Assembly (NCBI GenBank): GCA_037044905.1
Contig: JBAOKB010000158.1
Coordinates: 1-64,000, forward strand
Length of the DNA stretch: 64,000 nucleotides
Direction: 5' to 3'
Source of the DNA: Hortaea werneckii
Taxonomy: Eukaryota; Ascomycota; Dothideomycetes; Mycosphaerellales; Teratosphaeriaceae
Positions within the stretch are counted from its first letter, which is position 1, and the number at the start of each line of letters is the position of its first letter. A program made the position numbers and the translations under genes. The notes below the pieces were generated by a model. The model made no database searches. It saw only the letters and a list, made by a program, of their open reading frames with translations, and was not told the origin of the DNA. This document shows positions 10,996 to 21,518 of the stretch, piece by piece.

Positions 10996-11874
10996 GGTCT
11001 GTATGAGAGCAGTTCAAAAGATCACGAGAGCTCGAATGCGCAAGTCTTTGCATAATGCAGGCTTGCGCTTCTGCTCATTGCATCTTGTTGGGTTCGTTGG
11101 GAATGCGCCCGCACAGCGAAGTCGCCTGGCCCCTTATAGCTCCTTCAGCATGTGATGAAGACCCGGCTACTATCTAGTATCATTAATGATTTTGGAAGGT
11201 GGACAGGGAGTAGACTAATTTCATGTCGACTTAGGTGCAGACTTGGTATGTCAAAGCCGTTCCCAGTGATACGAACAGCTCGCAGTAGGTCTATTGAATC
11301 CGTAGAGGTTACGAAGCCTCTATTGCTTTGATAGGACCTGGCAATTATGTAAGCTGTATTTCAGTGCACTGCATCTTGACAAGTAAGGTAATGGCAACCG
11401 GAATACCTGTCAAAGACACCTTGAAAACACTCTACTTTAGACACATTTAGATGACAGATAGGCCGGGCTTTGCGTAAAAGACAGACTTTAGTAATAGAGC
11501 GGAACTTCGGAGGTGCGTCAGTACTAATTTTACGAATGATGGTTAGCCTCACGCTGGAAACGCACCATCGCGACGTCCATCTCAAAGCCCGAGTGCAATT
11601 AGGCGGCGATAAAGTGCATGGAATTGTTGCGCTTGCATTGTTCGAGATCAAGTCAGGCTTTCGACCAAGTGTTCGCCTACCTACTTGTGGCCTGATCCGT
11701 CGACCCCGCTCCGCTGGACACGACTATCTGACCAACCTGATCATCATCTGAAGACGAAATCTTACCTAGTGGGCAGAAACCTTGTCTCTCGACCGAGAAA
11801 GCCACAGCTATTGAGCTCTGTTAGCCGTCTATCTCCTCGGGCTTACCGTCCTCATCGTCTGGGACGTCTTTAAA
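10996..11874. promoter_or_regulatory. Divergent intergenic region, SRPK-like kinase / M16 peptidase
   Basis: About 880 bases holding the upstream regions of both genes. Composition is more AT-balanced than the neighbours, with no long credible open frame and no recognisable operator. A CT-rich stretch just upstream of the M16 start (about 11820-11870) looks like a fungal core promoter or 5' UTR. Confidence 0.45.
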
Positions 11875-14800
11875 ATGCCGGCCACGAGGGAGCGAACGCC
11901 ACACTTCAACGAAGTGCAAAAGTTCACCCTTGACTATGCGCCGATTACAATCACCCAGTATGAGTCAACACGCACTGGTATGCGTATCGCTGTCGTGGAT
12001 CAGAAGGGTCCTAAAGTGAATGGTTACTTTGCTCTTGCCACCGAAATCCACGATGACTCCGGAGCACCGCATACTTTGGAGCACCTTTGTTTCATGGGCT
12101 CAAAAGCCTATAATTACAAAGGCTTATTGGACAAGCTCGCCACCAGGCAGTATTCGATGACGAACGCTTGGACCGCTACGGACCAGACTGCATACACACT
12201 GGATACCGCAGGATGGGATGCATTTGCACAGATGCTGCCCGTCTATCTCGATCATCTGATCGTTCCCACATTGACTGATTCTGGTTGTTATACCGAGGTG
12301 CACCACGTCGACGGCTCTGGCAATGATGCCGGTGTTGTCTACTCGGAGATGCAGGGAGTGCAAAACATGCCTGAGGAGATCAGCGAACTTATGCTGAAGC
12401 GTTTGATGTACCCAGAAGGCAATGGATATCGGTACGAAACTGGCGGTATGATGGAGCAATTGCGCGTCTTATCCGCGGACCGCATCCGAGACTTCCACAA
12501 GGAGATGTATCAGCCCAAGAACTTGCGGCTCGTCATCTCCGGCGAAGTCGATCACTCGGAACTTCTTCAAATCGTGGACCAGTTCGAGGATTCCATTCTA
12601 GAGGATGTTCCCGCAGTTGACGCACCCTTCAAGCGCCCTTGGACTGAATCAGAGCCTACACCGCCTCTGAAGCAATCGATCGTCAAGAAAGTGCAGTTCC
12701 CTGAGGCCGACGAATCCGTGGGCGAGATCACCATTGGATTCTTTGGACCGAAGTACAACGAACATCTTCCAGTGTCTGCCTTGAGTGTACTTATTCATTA
12801 TCTCGCAGGCTCTCCGGTTTCCGTTGTAGAGAACACCCTGGTCGAAAAGGAACAGCTATGCAGTATGGTTCAAGCTGACATGGAGTTCAGACCGGACATG
12901 ACAATCTCGTTCATCCTAAGTGCCGTCGAGACACAGAAGCTTGAGGAGGTTGAGCAACGCTTTATGAACCTCTTGAAAGAAGTCGCTAGCCAGCCGATTA
13001 ACATGTCATACATGCACGACTGCATCAAGCGCCTTCGTCGTATGGTCGTCTCGAGATCAGAGAACGCTGGTAGCCTGTTCTCCACGATCGTAATCGACGA
13101 TCATCTATTCGGACGTCGGACCGGAGAAGACTTGCAGACGCTAAAGGATCTTTCTGAGTATGAGGAGTTGGAGCAATGGAGCGAAACGCAATGGCGAGAA
13201 TATCTGAGCAAGTGGCTAGCTGATGCCAACCATGTCTCTGTCCTCGCCGAACCTTCTAAAGCACTGTCGAAGAAGATGCGGGAAGAGGAGAAGGCTCGAG
13301 TGAAAGCACAGCAAGAAAAGCTGGGAGAGGAAGGCCTTAAAAAGCTGGCCGAGAAGCTTCAACAAGCGCAAGATGAAAACAACAAGCCCGTCCCACAGGA
13401 TCTTTTGGAAAAATGGCCTATTCCCTCCACGGACTCAATCCGCTTCATCACTACGGAGACTGCTCGTGCCGGCGCAGCTCAGAGAGCAGGGTCAGCTGTC
13501 GAATGCTGCTCAACAGGCCATCGACAGAGATGACGACGGATCGCCCCTGTTCATCCACTTCGAACACATACCCTCGAATTTCGTCCGCGTCAAGCTTGCA
13601 ATCAGCACAAGCGCAGTGCCAACCGACTTGAAGCCCCTCCTTGGATTGTACGTCATGAACTTCTTCACCACTCCCGTAATGCGCAATGCTCAGCGCGTGA
13701 AATTCGAAGATGTCGTCCTTGACCTTGAGCGCGAGACTGTCGATTACGCGTTGGACACTCAGCGTGGGAACCCGGAGATGATTTCCATTGCTTTCGAGGC
13801 GGAGTCCGATCGGTACGAGGCTGTCATCGGCTGGATCCGTACTTTGCTGTTCGACGCGATCCATGACCCGGTACGTTTGCATGCGTCTCTGACCAAGATC
13901 TTGGCCGACCTGCCCGAGGAGAAGAGAGAGGGAGATAGTATGGCAGCTGCCGTTATGGCCATGATCCAGTACAAGCAATCCTCTAGCGAACGGGCCCGGT
14001 CTACGTTGTCCAAGTCCCTGTACCTGAAGCGCACCAAGAAGATGCTGAAGCGAGAGCCGGAGGCTGTGGTCGAGAAGTTCACCAGGCTATGCAATGCTCT
14101 GCATAGGCCGGAGAACTTCCGAGTCTACGTTGCGGCCGACGTCGTCAAGAAGTTGCAGAAGCCGGTGACTGCATGGAAGGTCTTGACTGACGGCCTCGAC
14201 ATGGGCAACCCTCTCGAGCCTTTGCCTGATCGTAAGGCTAACCTCAGCGACCTTGGCAAGAAGCCGGGAAACGCTGCGTACATTGTACCGATCGGAGCGA
14301 TCGATTCATCCTACGGACTTCTTGCGACAAAGGGTCCAGAATCATATGATCATCCAGACTTGCCTGCTCTCACAGTGGCTGCTACCTACATGGATGCTGT
14401 GGAAGGACCTCTGTGGGCCGCAGTACGCGGAACTGGCCTTGCATACGGCACGGGCTGGAGAGTCAACGTCGACTCGGGCATGCTGTCCTACCGCATCTAC
14501 CGCTCCCCCGACGCCTACAAGGCCTTCTCCGTGTCCAAGGAGCAGGTCGAGGGCTATGCCAGCGGCAGCATCCCTCTAGACAAGCTCGCCCTCGAAGGCG
14601 CAATCAGCGAGATCGTCCTGAACATGGCCAACGAGCAACCTACCATGGCCACCGCCGCTTCCGGTAGCTTCATCAACCAGGTCATCCGCGGCATTGCCAA
14701 GGATTGGAACCACCAGATGCTGTCCAAGGTCCGCCAGGTCACGCCGGAGCAGGTCAGAGCGGTTATGACTAAATACATGGTCCCGGCCTTCACGCCCCAG

Positions 14801-15037
14801 AGCGGGATTCTGATCGTCACCTGTGCGCAGATTATGCAGGAGAATCTGGAAGAGAGGTTCCGGAAGCTGGGCTTTAACCCGGAGGCGAAGCCGCTGGAGG
14901 ATTTCCAGGACGATTACGGGTTGGAGGCTATGGAGGGGGAGGATGACGATGACACGGATAGTGAGGAGGAGGATGATGAGGAAGTTGACAGCGAAGACGA
15001 CGACGACGATGATGACGATGATGAAGACGAGGCATGA
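11875..15037 (+). CDS. M16 family zinc metallopeptidase (SDD3/YOL098C-like), one-base frameshift
   Basis: No intron is apparent, and the product is about 1053 residues. The inverted zinc motif HTLEH sits at residues 66-70, preceded by EIHDDSGAP, which is typical of M16C peptidases of the YOL098C/SDD3 group. These are large presequence-protease relatives of poorly known substrate; the location is probably cytosolic because no presequence is seen. The frame is continuous to about 13490 (ending TTETARAGAAQRAG) and resumes one base later as QLSNAAQQAIDRDDDG, continuing to 15037. An extra base in or beside GGG at 13489-13492 explains this. No intron of workable size fits, so either a sequence error or a real frameshift is needed. 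The second half has the expected M16 middle and C-terminal domains and ends in a long Asp/Glu tail. Confidence 0.85.
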
Positions 15038-16935
15038 TTGGACCGACGAAGTATTTCGTTTGGGCGGACGGCACAATTATTGATCGGGCACTCCGTATTC
15101 AAAGGACTCTGGCCCGCGTTCCGCGGTGCTATGCTTGCTATGCTAGATTCCGGTAAAATGTCGTACAGAAAGCGCATGACCACGTTCAATCACAGTCTCG
15201 TGACTCATCGCGCGGGAAAAGGTGACAGGTACGTACGGTACATGTGTCTTTCTGGGCTATGTCGCTTAGCCCGTAGATAAGGCAGATGTATGTAGAATTG
15301 TTTTCGCATTCGCGTGGTCCCCAAGTGAAAGCGAGGCTCTGCGGTTGCCCTGCATGTCTGCAGGCGACAAGGCGTGTCATCAGCCCTGAGGAGCGACTGA
15401 CGTCGAAATGCCTCCTTCCGCCGCCGTGAGGCTTACCCGGCCGCGTCCAGGAGGCGTAGCTACTGAGCTAGGTAACATGACTGATATCATTTGGTTCTGT
15501 TTTCCGGAGTTAGGTGGGGGGATCAAGAGGGTTTCAATTCTGAGATCGCTTTTCTAAAGAAGGCGCAGCTCGGTTCAGCCCAAGATGCTCAGCCAGCTCC
15601 TTCGAGAGACTGTGATCCGTCTCAAGGAAAGTTTCAGCTTTGCAAAACGTCTGTTGGTTTTCTTTCTTTATTTGTATGACGAATACACCAACACTCCGTG
15701 CGTGGCTGTAGGATGGTAGGAACCGAGTCGGCCGATTTACCCGTCTACTGGGAATCGGTCGTGTAGGTGGCCATGTTCAAGCGTCAAAGCAACTCAAGCA
15801 GCATTCATCGGATCGCCTTGGCACGCGGAACATGCTCCGGATCTCCCGCAAGGCCCGTGCCTGACGACCGGTGAACTTCACCTGTGCGCTGAGCCACTCC
15901 CCGATCGCTGTGAATCACGATGCCTTTCAAACCTACCTGTCAGAGAGTTCGACTGGCGAATATCTGTCTGTATAGCATATGCGGTCATAGACAATGACAA
16001 TCTTCGGTGTCCCCAGAAGGATCTCGGGACGGCCGCGCGCGACTGCCTTACACCCGGAAACCTATCTAGGCTCCCAATCCTCCAGGCATCTACCAATCCT
16101 GAAGCCTCCACTACTGGGACTGAGGCAGCCGATATCCCGTGCTAACCTTGAAACGTCCCCACGAGCAACACGGGCGGCCTTCAGCTCGCGACCGCGCCTC
16201 CGCCAATGAAGGAGGCTCAGTCCCAGTCATCCCAGGACAGAGATGCCCCGGGCCGCTAAGGTTGACTGACCCTTGTTACTCTTTGCTTTGCTATGTTCAC
16301 GCTGCCTAGATCCAATCCTTCCCTATTTCCTATACGGCTAGTGGGGGTTAGTGATTGGGTTTGCCACCCTTTCCCCAAACTGCCCCATTGAATCGCACTG
16401 TCCGAGATGTGCCTTTCGCGCGAATGCGTTCTTTTGGTGCGGGTTGGAAGCAACACGGCCTGCCTGATGACTCCTCGGGACAGGGTGGCTATGATGTCTG
16501 ATCCCCAGGCAGAATTGGAAAGGGCGGCGTCTCTCTCTGGTGGCCCTTCTCTCTTCCCTACTATCGCACTGCCCTTCTCCTCGAGGCCGCCGCCGTTCGC
16601 CGCCTGGCACAGCCCATTGGCTGTCCGCCTAGGCAGATGTTAGGCCAACGTGACTCCAACTGCCTACCAGGGCGGCGAGGGAAAAGGGTTCAGGTAATGC
16701 ACAGTCACGCTTCCTGCATGGCTTAAGACTCTCTTTACCTGTTGTTCCCTTTGTTCATTTCACTTCCCCTCCTGTCAAAAGAACTTAAATACACTACGTC
16801 CCTCCATTCTGATCAAAGTCATTTCTATTCTTATACACTTCAAAGACACTCATCACTGCAACGTACCAGCAATACATCAATCACCTGAGGAAAACCCCAT
16901 CAACACCCGCAACGTCTGAATACATTACGGAGACC
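15038..16935. other. Long gene-free interval, nothing recognised
   Basis: About 1.9 kb. Only short overlapping open frames occur, none with a domain. I saw no terminal inverted repeats and no transposase. The right end (16690-16935) behaves as the promoter and leader of the next gene. Confidence 0.5.
16740..16935 (+). promoter_or_regulatory. Putative promoter and 5' leader of the PQPRDPG-repeat gene
   Basis: A CT-rich block (about 16750-16776) precedes a TATA-like TTAAATA at 16785-16791. A C/A-rich leader with many CATCA/CACA words and no ATG follows up to the start codon at 16936. This arrangement is typical of well-expressed fungal genes, and it supports the plus strand as the coding strand. 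Confidence 0.55.
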
Positions 16936-17491
16936 ATGACACGCAGCCTGCCATGGACCCCGGCCCACTACGCCGGCCTCATCGACCCGCAACCCCGTGA
17001 ACCAGGCAACGGGTCCACCTTCAAGTCCCCCAACCGCCCTCGTCCCCCTAAGCCCGTCCAACCCCGTGACGACGGCTGCAGTCGAATTCCCAACGCCTGC
17101 TTCGCCGCCGCTGCCAGCGGTGGCAACGATGGACCCCAACCTCGCGATCCAGGCAACGGCCGCCGGATGCGCGTGGATCCCCAACCCCGGGACCCGGGCA
17201 ATGGCCGGTATGCGTTCATCGACAGCGTCGGCGGGTGTGAAGTGCCTGCCGCACAAGTCTGTGGAGGCGGCGGTGGGCCCAAGCCGCCCCGTGAACCCCG
17301 ACCGCCGCAGCCGCGCGAGGGAGGGCGGCGGTTTGCTCGTTGCGTGGCGCCGCAGCCGAGAGATCCAGGTTAGTATTTCAATGAGGGAAGAAGGATGAAG
17401 AGGGGGGGGAAGGCTTCTTTATGTCTTGTTGTTTTTGGGTGCTGCCTGTTTGAGAGAAACCATCATCTGACTCTTTGGATTAGGCTACTGA
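16936..17491 (+). CDS. Unrecognised protein with PQPRDPGNG-type repeats
   Basis: The open frame 16936-17373 encodes 145 residues. Alternatively, a donor at 17369 (gttagt) and an acceptor at 17483 (ctgac branch, gattag) give a spliced end PQPRDPGY with stop at 17489-17491. I do not recognise the family. Repeat units are PQPREPGNG (16987-17013), VQPRDDG (17056-17076), PQPRDPGNG (17134-17160), PQPRDPGNG (17179-17205), PQPREGG (17305-17325) and PQPRDPG at the C-terminus. Synonymous codons differ between copies, so selection seems to act on the peptide. Basic residues (GRR, GR, GGRR) often follow a unit. There is no signal peptide or membrane segment; six cysteines are scattered between units. It could be a disordered scaffold or a precursor of short peptides. 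Function is unknown. Confidence 0.6.
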
Positions 17492-18254
17492 GAATGTGAC
17501 CACACACGCGTGTACAATGGAGGGGGGCGCGTCACATTGTTGACGTGGCTCACTCGCCACACGTGGACCGAGAAGCGAGTCGAGGACGATGTGCATGGTT
17601 CATCAGGCGTCAATGGGATTTCCCTTTCTGTTTCCTTGTGTCATGGCGATTAGAGGTTAACGCAAGCTCTCACGAGAAATTTTTCTTTTGGTCACGGCTG
17701 GAATGACGCATAGCGATTGGAGGGCAAAGCAGGCAGACATGGGTTTTGGTTTTTGCCAAGGGAAATGGGATGCATAGCGTACTGCGTCTGTCATTTTTAG
17801 GCGTCAGGGAAGGAGGAAGCTGGAATCAAGGGCTGAAACTAGCAAAAATGTCGGCTCATTGGCTGACCCATGAGACGCGGAGACTTGAGGTTTTCTTGTC
17901 CAAGCCTTTTTTCCCGTTTTGATATGAGCATAGCGAGCGCATGAGATTGCGGAGTTGGTTGTTTTCTTCCATGGAGAGCAGGACTCTCTTGTGCGAGATA
18001 GACTAAATAAGCGGAGAAAATTCGACGCTGGTTCGTCGGTTCTGAGTAACGAACAGAAAGCCACAGGCACACCAAGCATCTCTGAGCCCACGGGAATTGA
18101 ATTCATGGTGTGATGAAAGAAGTTCGTGGTGGTTCGCGGCGCGCGCTCTCGTCTATGGTACAGGGTATCGTGACTACCTGGGTTGCGCCGCCCCGATAAT
18201 GCTCGCTAAAGAATACAGAGAACAGAAAAGAAAGGCGGTTAGAGCGGAATCCGG
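17492..18254. other. Gene-free interval with a small inverted repeat
   Basis: About 760 bases downstream of both neighbours. An imperfect inverted repeat (ACGTGGC ... GCCACACGT) at 17543-17564 overlaps a CACGTG box. No credible gene. Confidence 0.45.
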
Positions 18255-18726
18255 CTAGCCTCTCCTCTCCACCCGGTTCAGTTTCCGCGCCGTCATGATC
18301 TGTAAGTTGTTTCAGCATCACTCGTCGCTGCCTCGAATACGTCCATGCCTTCTGATGACTCACCTGTGACCGTGTATTCTGTCCCCGCACCGGCAAACTC
18401 ATCGCATGTCGCCTCCCCCGGTACGTCCCCATGTCTCGTAACCGCTTGATGTTCTCCTGCAGCTGCCGCCGTAGGTCGTTCTCCAGCGTCATCGTGCTCA
18501 GCTCCGCCGCAAGGTCGTTGATCTGTCGGTCCCCTAACGCCCCGATCTTGGCTGTCTGGTGGATGTGGAATTTCGACATCAGTTTCGTGCAGACGTCCGG
18601 TCCGATGCCGTAGAAGGACTTGAGGGAGCGGGAAACGAGTTGGTGTTCGGGGAAGTTGACGCCGAAGATGAAGACCTGGGATGATCAGTATAGTTCTTGC
18701 ATGTATGTGCGCGTGGTATATACCAT
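18255..18726 (-). CDS. SWS2: Mitochondrial small-subunit ribosomal protein uS13m
   Basis: Three exons: 18726-18724 (the ATG only), 18675-18364 and 18299-18255; introns are 48 and 64 nt. The product is 119 residues. It begins M|VFIFGVNFPEHQLVSRSL and contains FYGIGPDVCTKLM, NDLRRQLQENIKRLRDMGTY and RGRRHAMSLPVRGQNTRSQ, then a spliced tail ending RKLNRVERRG. These are the standard uS13 helix-two-turn-helix and basic C-terminus that contact rRNA at the head of the small subunit. The length matches the family. The first coding exon consists solely of the initiator codon, which is unusual but well supported because no in-frame Met precedes VFIFG. It is divergent from PRE1, sharing a promoter of about 230 bases. 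Confidence 0.92.
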
Positions 18727-18953
18727 GATTGCGGTGGTGAGGCAGGGGTAGAGAATTTGATTGAAGTCGTAATGTAGGAGGTTCTGCGCAATGCAGTGTC
18801 GCTGATCTTCCCCGGGCTGTTGGAGGTTGTCGGCTCGGCAGACCTGCCATCCGGCCTTCGTCACCTCAAGCTGCCTGGAGCTTACTATGTGACCTCAAAC
18901 ACTCGTGCCTCGCGACACATCTCAACTATCAACCAAACTCATAATCAAACAAC
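18727..18953. promoter_or_regulatory. Bidirectional promoter SWS2 / PRE1
   Basis: Only 227 bases separate the two start codons. Two direct copies of GTSACCTCAA occur at 18860-18869 and 18889-18898, spaced 29 bases apart. A C/A-rich leader precedes PRE1. No PACE-like proteasome element was recognised. Confidence 0.6.
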
Positions 18954-19672
18954 ATGTGAGTGCATCTGTAGCAACTTTCAACTGCACCGGCTAATATGTT
19001 CCAACAGGGAGGTTCTACTAGGAATCACGGGCAAGGACTTCTGCATCGTCGCCTCATCCAAAGCGGCGATGCGAGGTGCCTCCATCCTGAAGAGCAACGA
19101 TGACAAGACGAGGCAACTCAACAAGCAGACCCTGATGGCATTCAGCGGAGAGCCAGGCGATACAGGTAGATCCACATTCACTCCATGGAAAACCAAAGAC
19201 ATGGCTAATGTTCTTGATAGTGCAATTCGCCGAGTACATCCAAGCCAACATCCAGCTCTACAGCATGCGCAACGGCCTCGACCTCTCCCCCTACGAAGTC
19301 TCCTCCTTCGTCCGCTCCGAGCTCGCTAAGTCCCTCCGCTCCCGCAACCCGTACACTGTCAACCTCCTGATGGGCGGCTACGACCCCATCAAAGACAAGC
19401 CCGAACTCTACTGGATCGACTACCTCGCCTCCTCCGCCCCCGTCCCGTACGCCGCGCACGGCTACGCCCAGTACTACTGTCTATCCACCCTCGACAAGCA
19501 CCATCACCCCGATATCACCCTGGAGCAAGGCATGAAGATCCTGAGGATGTGCACGGATGAGCTGAAGAGGCGGTTACCTATCGACTTCAAGGGTGTCCTC
19601 GTCAAGGTCATCGACAAGAACGGGATCCGGGAGGAGCCTTACTCGGATGATAAGCAGGTCTACGCGCCATGA
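18954..19672 (+). CDS. PRE1: 20S proteasome beta-4 subunit (Pre1)
   Basis: Exons are 18954-18955, 19008-19165 and 19221-19672; introns 18956-19007 and 19166-19220. The start codon is split AT|G by the first intron. The product is about 203 residues. It starts MEVLLGITGKDFCIVASSKA, then SILKSNDDKTRQLN, GEPGDTVQFAEYIQANIQLY and MRNGLDLSPYEVSSFVRSEL, followed by TVNLLMGGYDP, LYWIDYLASSAPVPYAAHGY and DFKGVLVKVIDKNGIRE. This is the non-catalytic beta-4 (C7/Pre1 class) subunit of the 20S core; unlike beta-1, -2 and -5 it lacks the processed N-terminal Thr. Length matches the family. Splice phases agree at both junctions. Confidence 0.95.
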
Positions 19673-21518
19673 GGTGGCTGCTGATGGTGACGGTTGACGG
19701 GGTTGGGCATGGCAGAATCAATCGTGGAAGGTTGAGCGCGAGGCGTTTCTGGCGTTGGCATAAGCATCATCACGTGGGCTTCCCCCCTCTCCCATACATC
19801 GTTGAGGGGGTAGTAGCACGCTGTACTGAGGACGAAGATAGGACATGAACATGTATATTATCAAAATTGAACATTTTCGACAATTTTGGCCTTCTGACTC
19901 AGTTGTGTTTTGAGGGTGAAGCGCAAGCGTATGATATCAGCTTGGCGCGCTGGCTGTGGTCATTTGTATAGTGGTTTGCATCTGGCTCAGAAATGCCAGA
20001 TGAGGCGCTATCTCGTGACTAACATATCCGTGTGCATGGCCTCATAAAGCGCCTAGGCCGAACTCGCGATTCTAATCTCTGGCGACCTTGATTTGGTCCA
20101 TGCGCTCCAGGCTGTCGCAACAGTTTCAATTGTGGTGATGCCCTTTGACTGACATCTTTCACCTTTGGTTCTGGCTCTACACCAACACCTTTGCCATGAT
20201 TGTCCCATCATCCTTGTCTTCTCGCATCTCTTGCTTCAGCTCGTTGCATGAATTCCCGCAGCTACTCCCTATCACTCATTGCGTGGACGTTATCATTCGT
20301 GGCACAAATGGTGACGATGATGGCTCATATTCCTCCACATGAGGTCCCTGTCCGTCCGCGTTCTAAGTCGATGACTTCGAGCTACAGCATCGACGTCTGG
20401 CCTACCCCTGTCGAGGCGCGCAATTTGACCTTGAAGACTCAAGTGAGATGCTGCTCAGCTCTGATTCCAGGTTGTTGAACAAAGCACATGAAAACTGTCC
20501 ACGAGATCACGACGACGCTTTTGGACTGCGAGATCTTGCGCTTGTCCCTCTTTGCTTACGTGCCTTTCCAACCGCACTTGGGCATTTAGTCCCGGTGCTT
20601 GTAAGGTCCTCGTCTACCCTGATTTCGGGCCAAAGAGCGAGAGTGCGCCGTTAAGCGTCTACGTATGACCCATCTTTGAGGTCTGCTCAGAACCTGGTAA
20701 ATACACTGAGGAGTCTTTGTGGAAAAGGCAAAATGAGGGGGAAATGGTCTTGGGATTTTGGTTTATCTATCCTTCTCTTCTAGGCTGGTGATTTCTCTAC
20801 GGCATCTTGAACGCCGCTGAAGGGGCAGCTAAAAGCGATGCTACATTGACAAGTCTAGATCTATCCAAAGCTTCTTCAAGCATCGACGCTGCGAATGCAA
20901 AGACAATGTGCTTAATTATGCACGGAGAAAAATAGCTCCTTGAGCGCGATGCTTCGCCGGTCGAGAGTAAAGTCCCAGAAGAAATATGTGCATCGTATGG
21001 TTGAGTTGCTTGAGCGCTTTGAGAAATTGGCGCCCCTGCCGCGCCCCCTGCGTCGAAAAGCCTTGCGACTCCGCTGCTGAACGCGAAATTGGGAACGTGA
21101 CCATCAGGAATGGGACCGTGGTTGTCGGGACTCGGTATGGGCGGTCTACCTGGAATCTCACCTTTGATGGCCGTAGGCAGATTTTGGTGGGATGTTTCGA
21201 CTCCAGATGCCGTACTAATTGCTCCTGTTGACTGCTGCCATGAGGCCCAAGTGTACGCTGTTGCTGCGTAGCTTGCTTCCCTTCTTCCTTCTGGTTGCCC
21301 AGCAGGGGTCGTTTAAGAAAGCTTTCGCTTCCTACGGCGTAAGATTATGCGATGGAGGTTTACAGAAGCAGCGGGTGATGATCGAAGGTCATGTCGCAAT
21401 TAAATCATCACCCATTGCGCTGTTCAGAGGTCAAGATCGGCGACCCCATAAGACATCGGGACCATTGTTCTTCCTGGTAATTGCACAGAGCCAATTACCG
21501 CGACTAATGTGAGTTCCC
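19673..21518. other. Long gene-free interval between convergent genes
   Basis: About 1.85 kb lying 3' of both PRE1 (+) and the ZNG1-type gene (-). There are short open frames on both strands, none with recognisable domains or a clear splice pattern. I see nothing else definite; an unannotated non-coding transcript cannot be excluded. Confidence 0.45.

Noticed and set aside
15400..15500. A possible tRNA-like region
   Set aside because: No B-box (GGTTCGANTCC) and no cloverleaf could be drawn. No tRNA was found elsewhere in the window.
15850..16260. Partly complementary CTCAGTCCCAGT words suggesting a transposon end
   Set aside because: The matches are short and imperfect, with no target duplication and no transposase nearby.
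16900..17282. Minus-strand frames with PLPGSRGWG repeats opposite the PQPRDPG gene
   Set aside because: They mirror the same DNA repeats. The promoter-like sequence, leader and start context favour the plus strand, although this is not proven.
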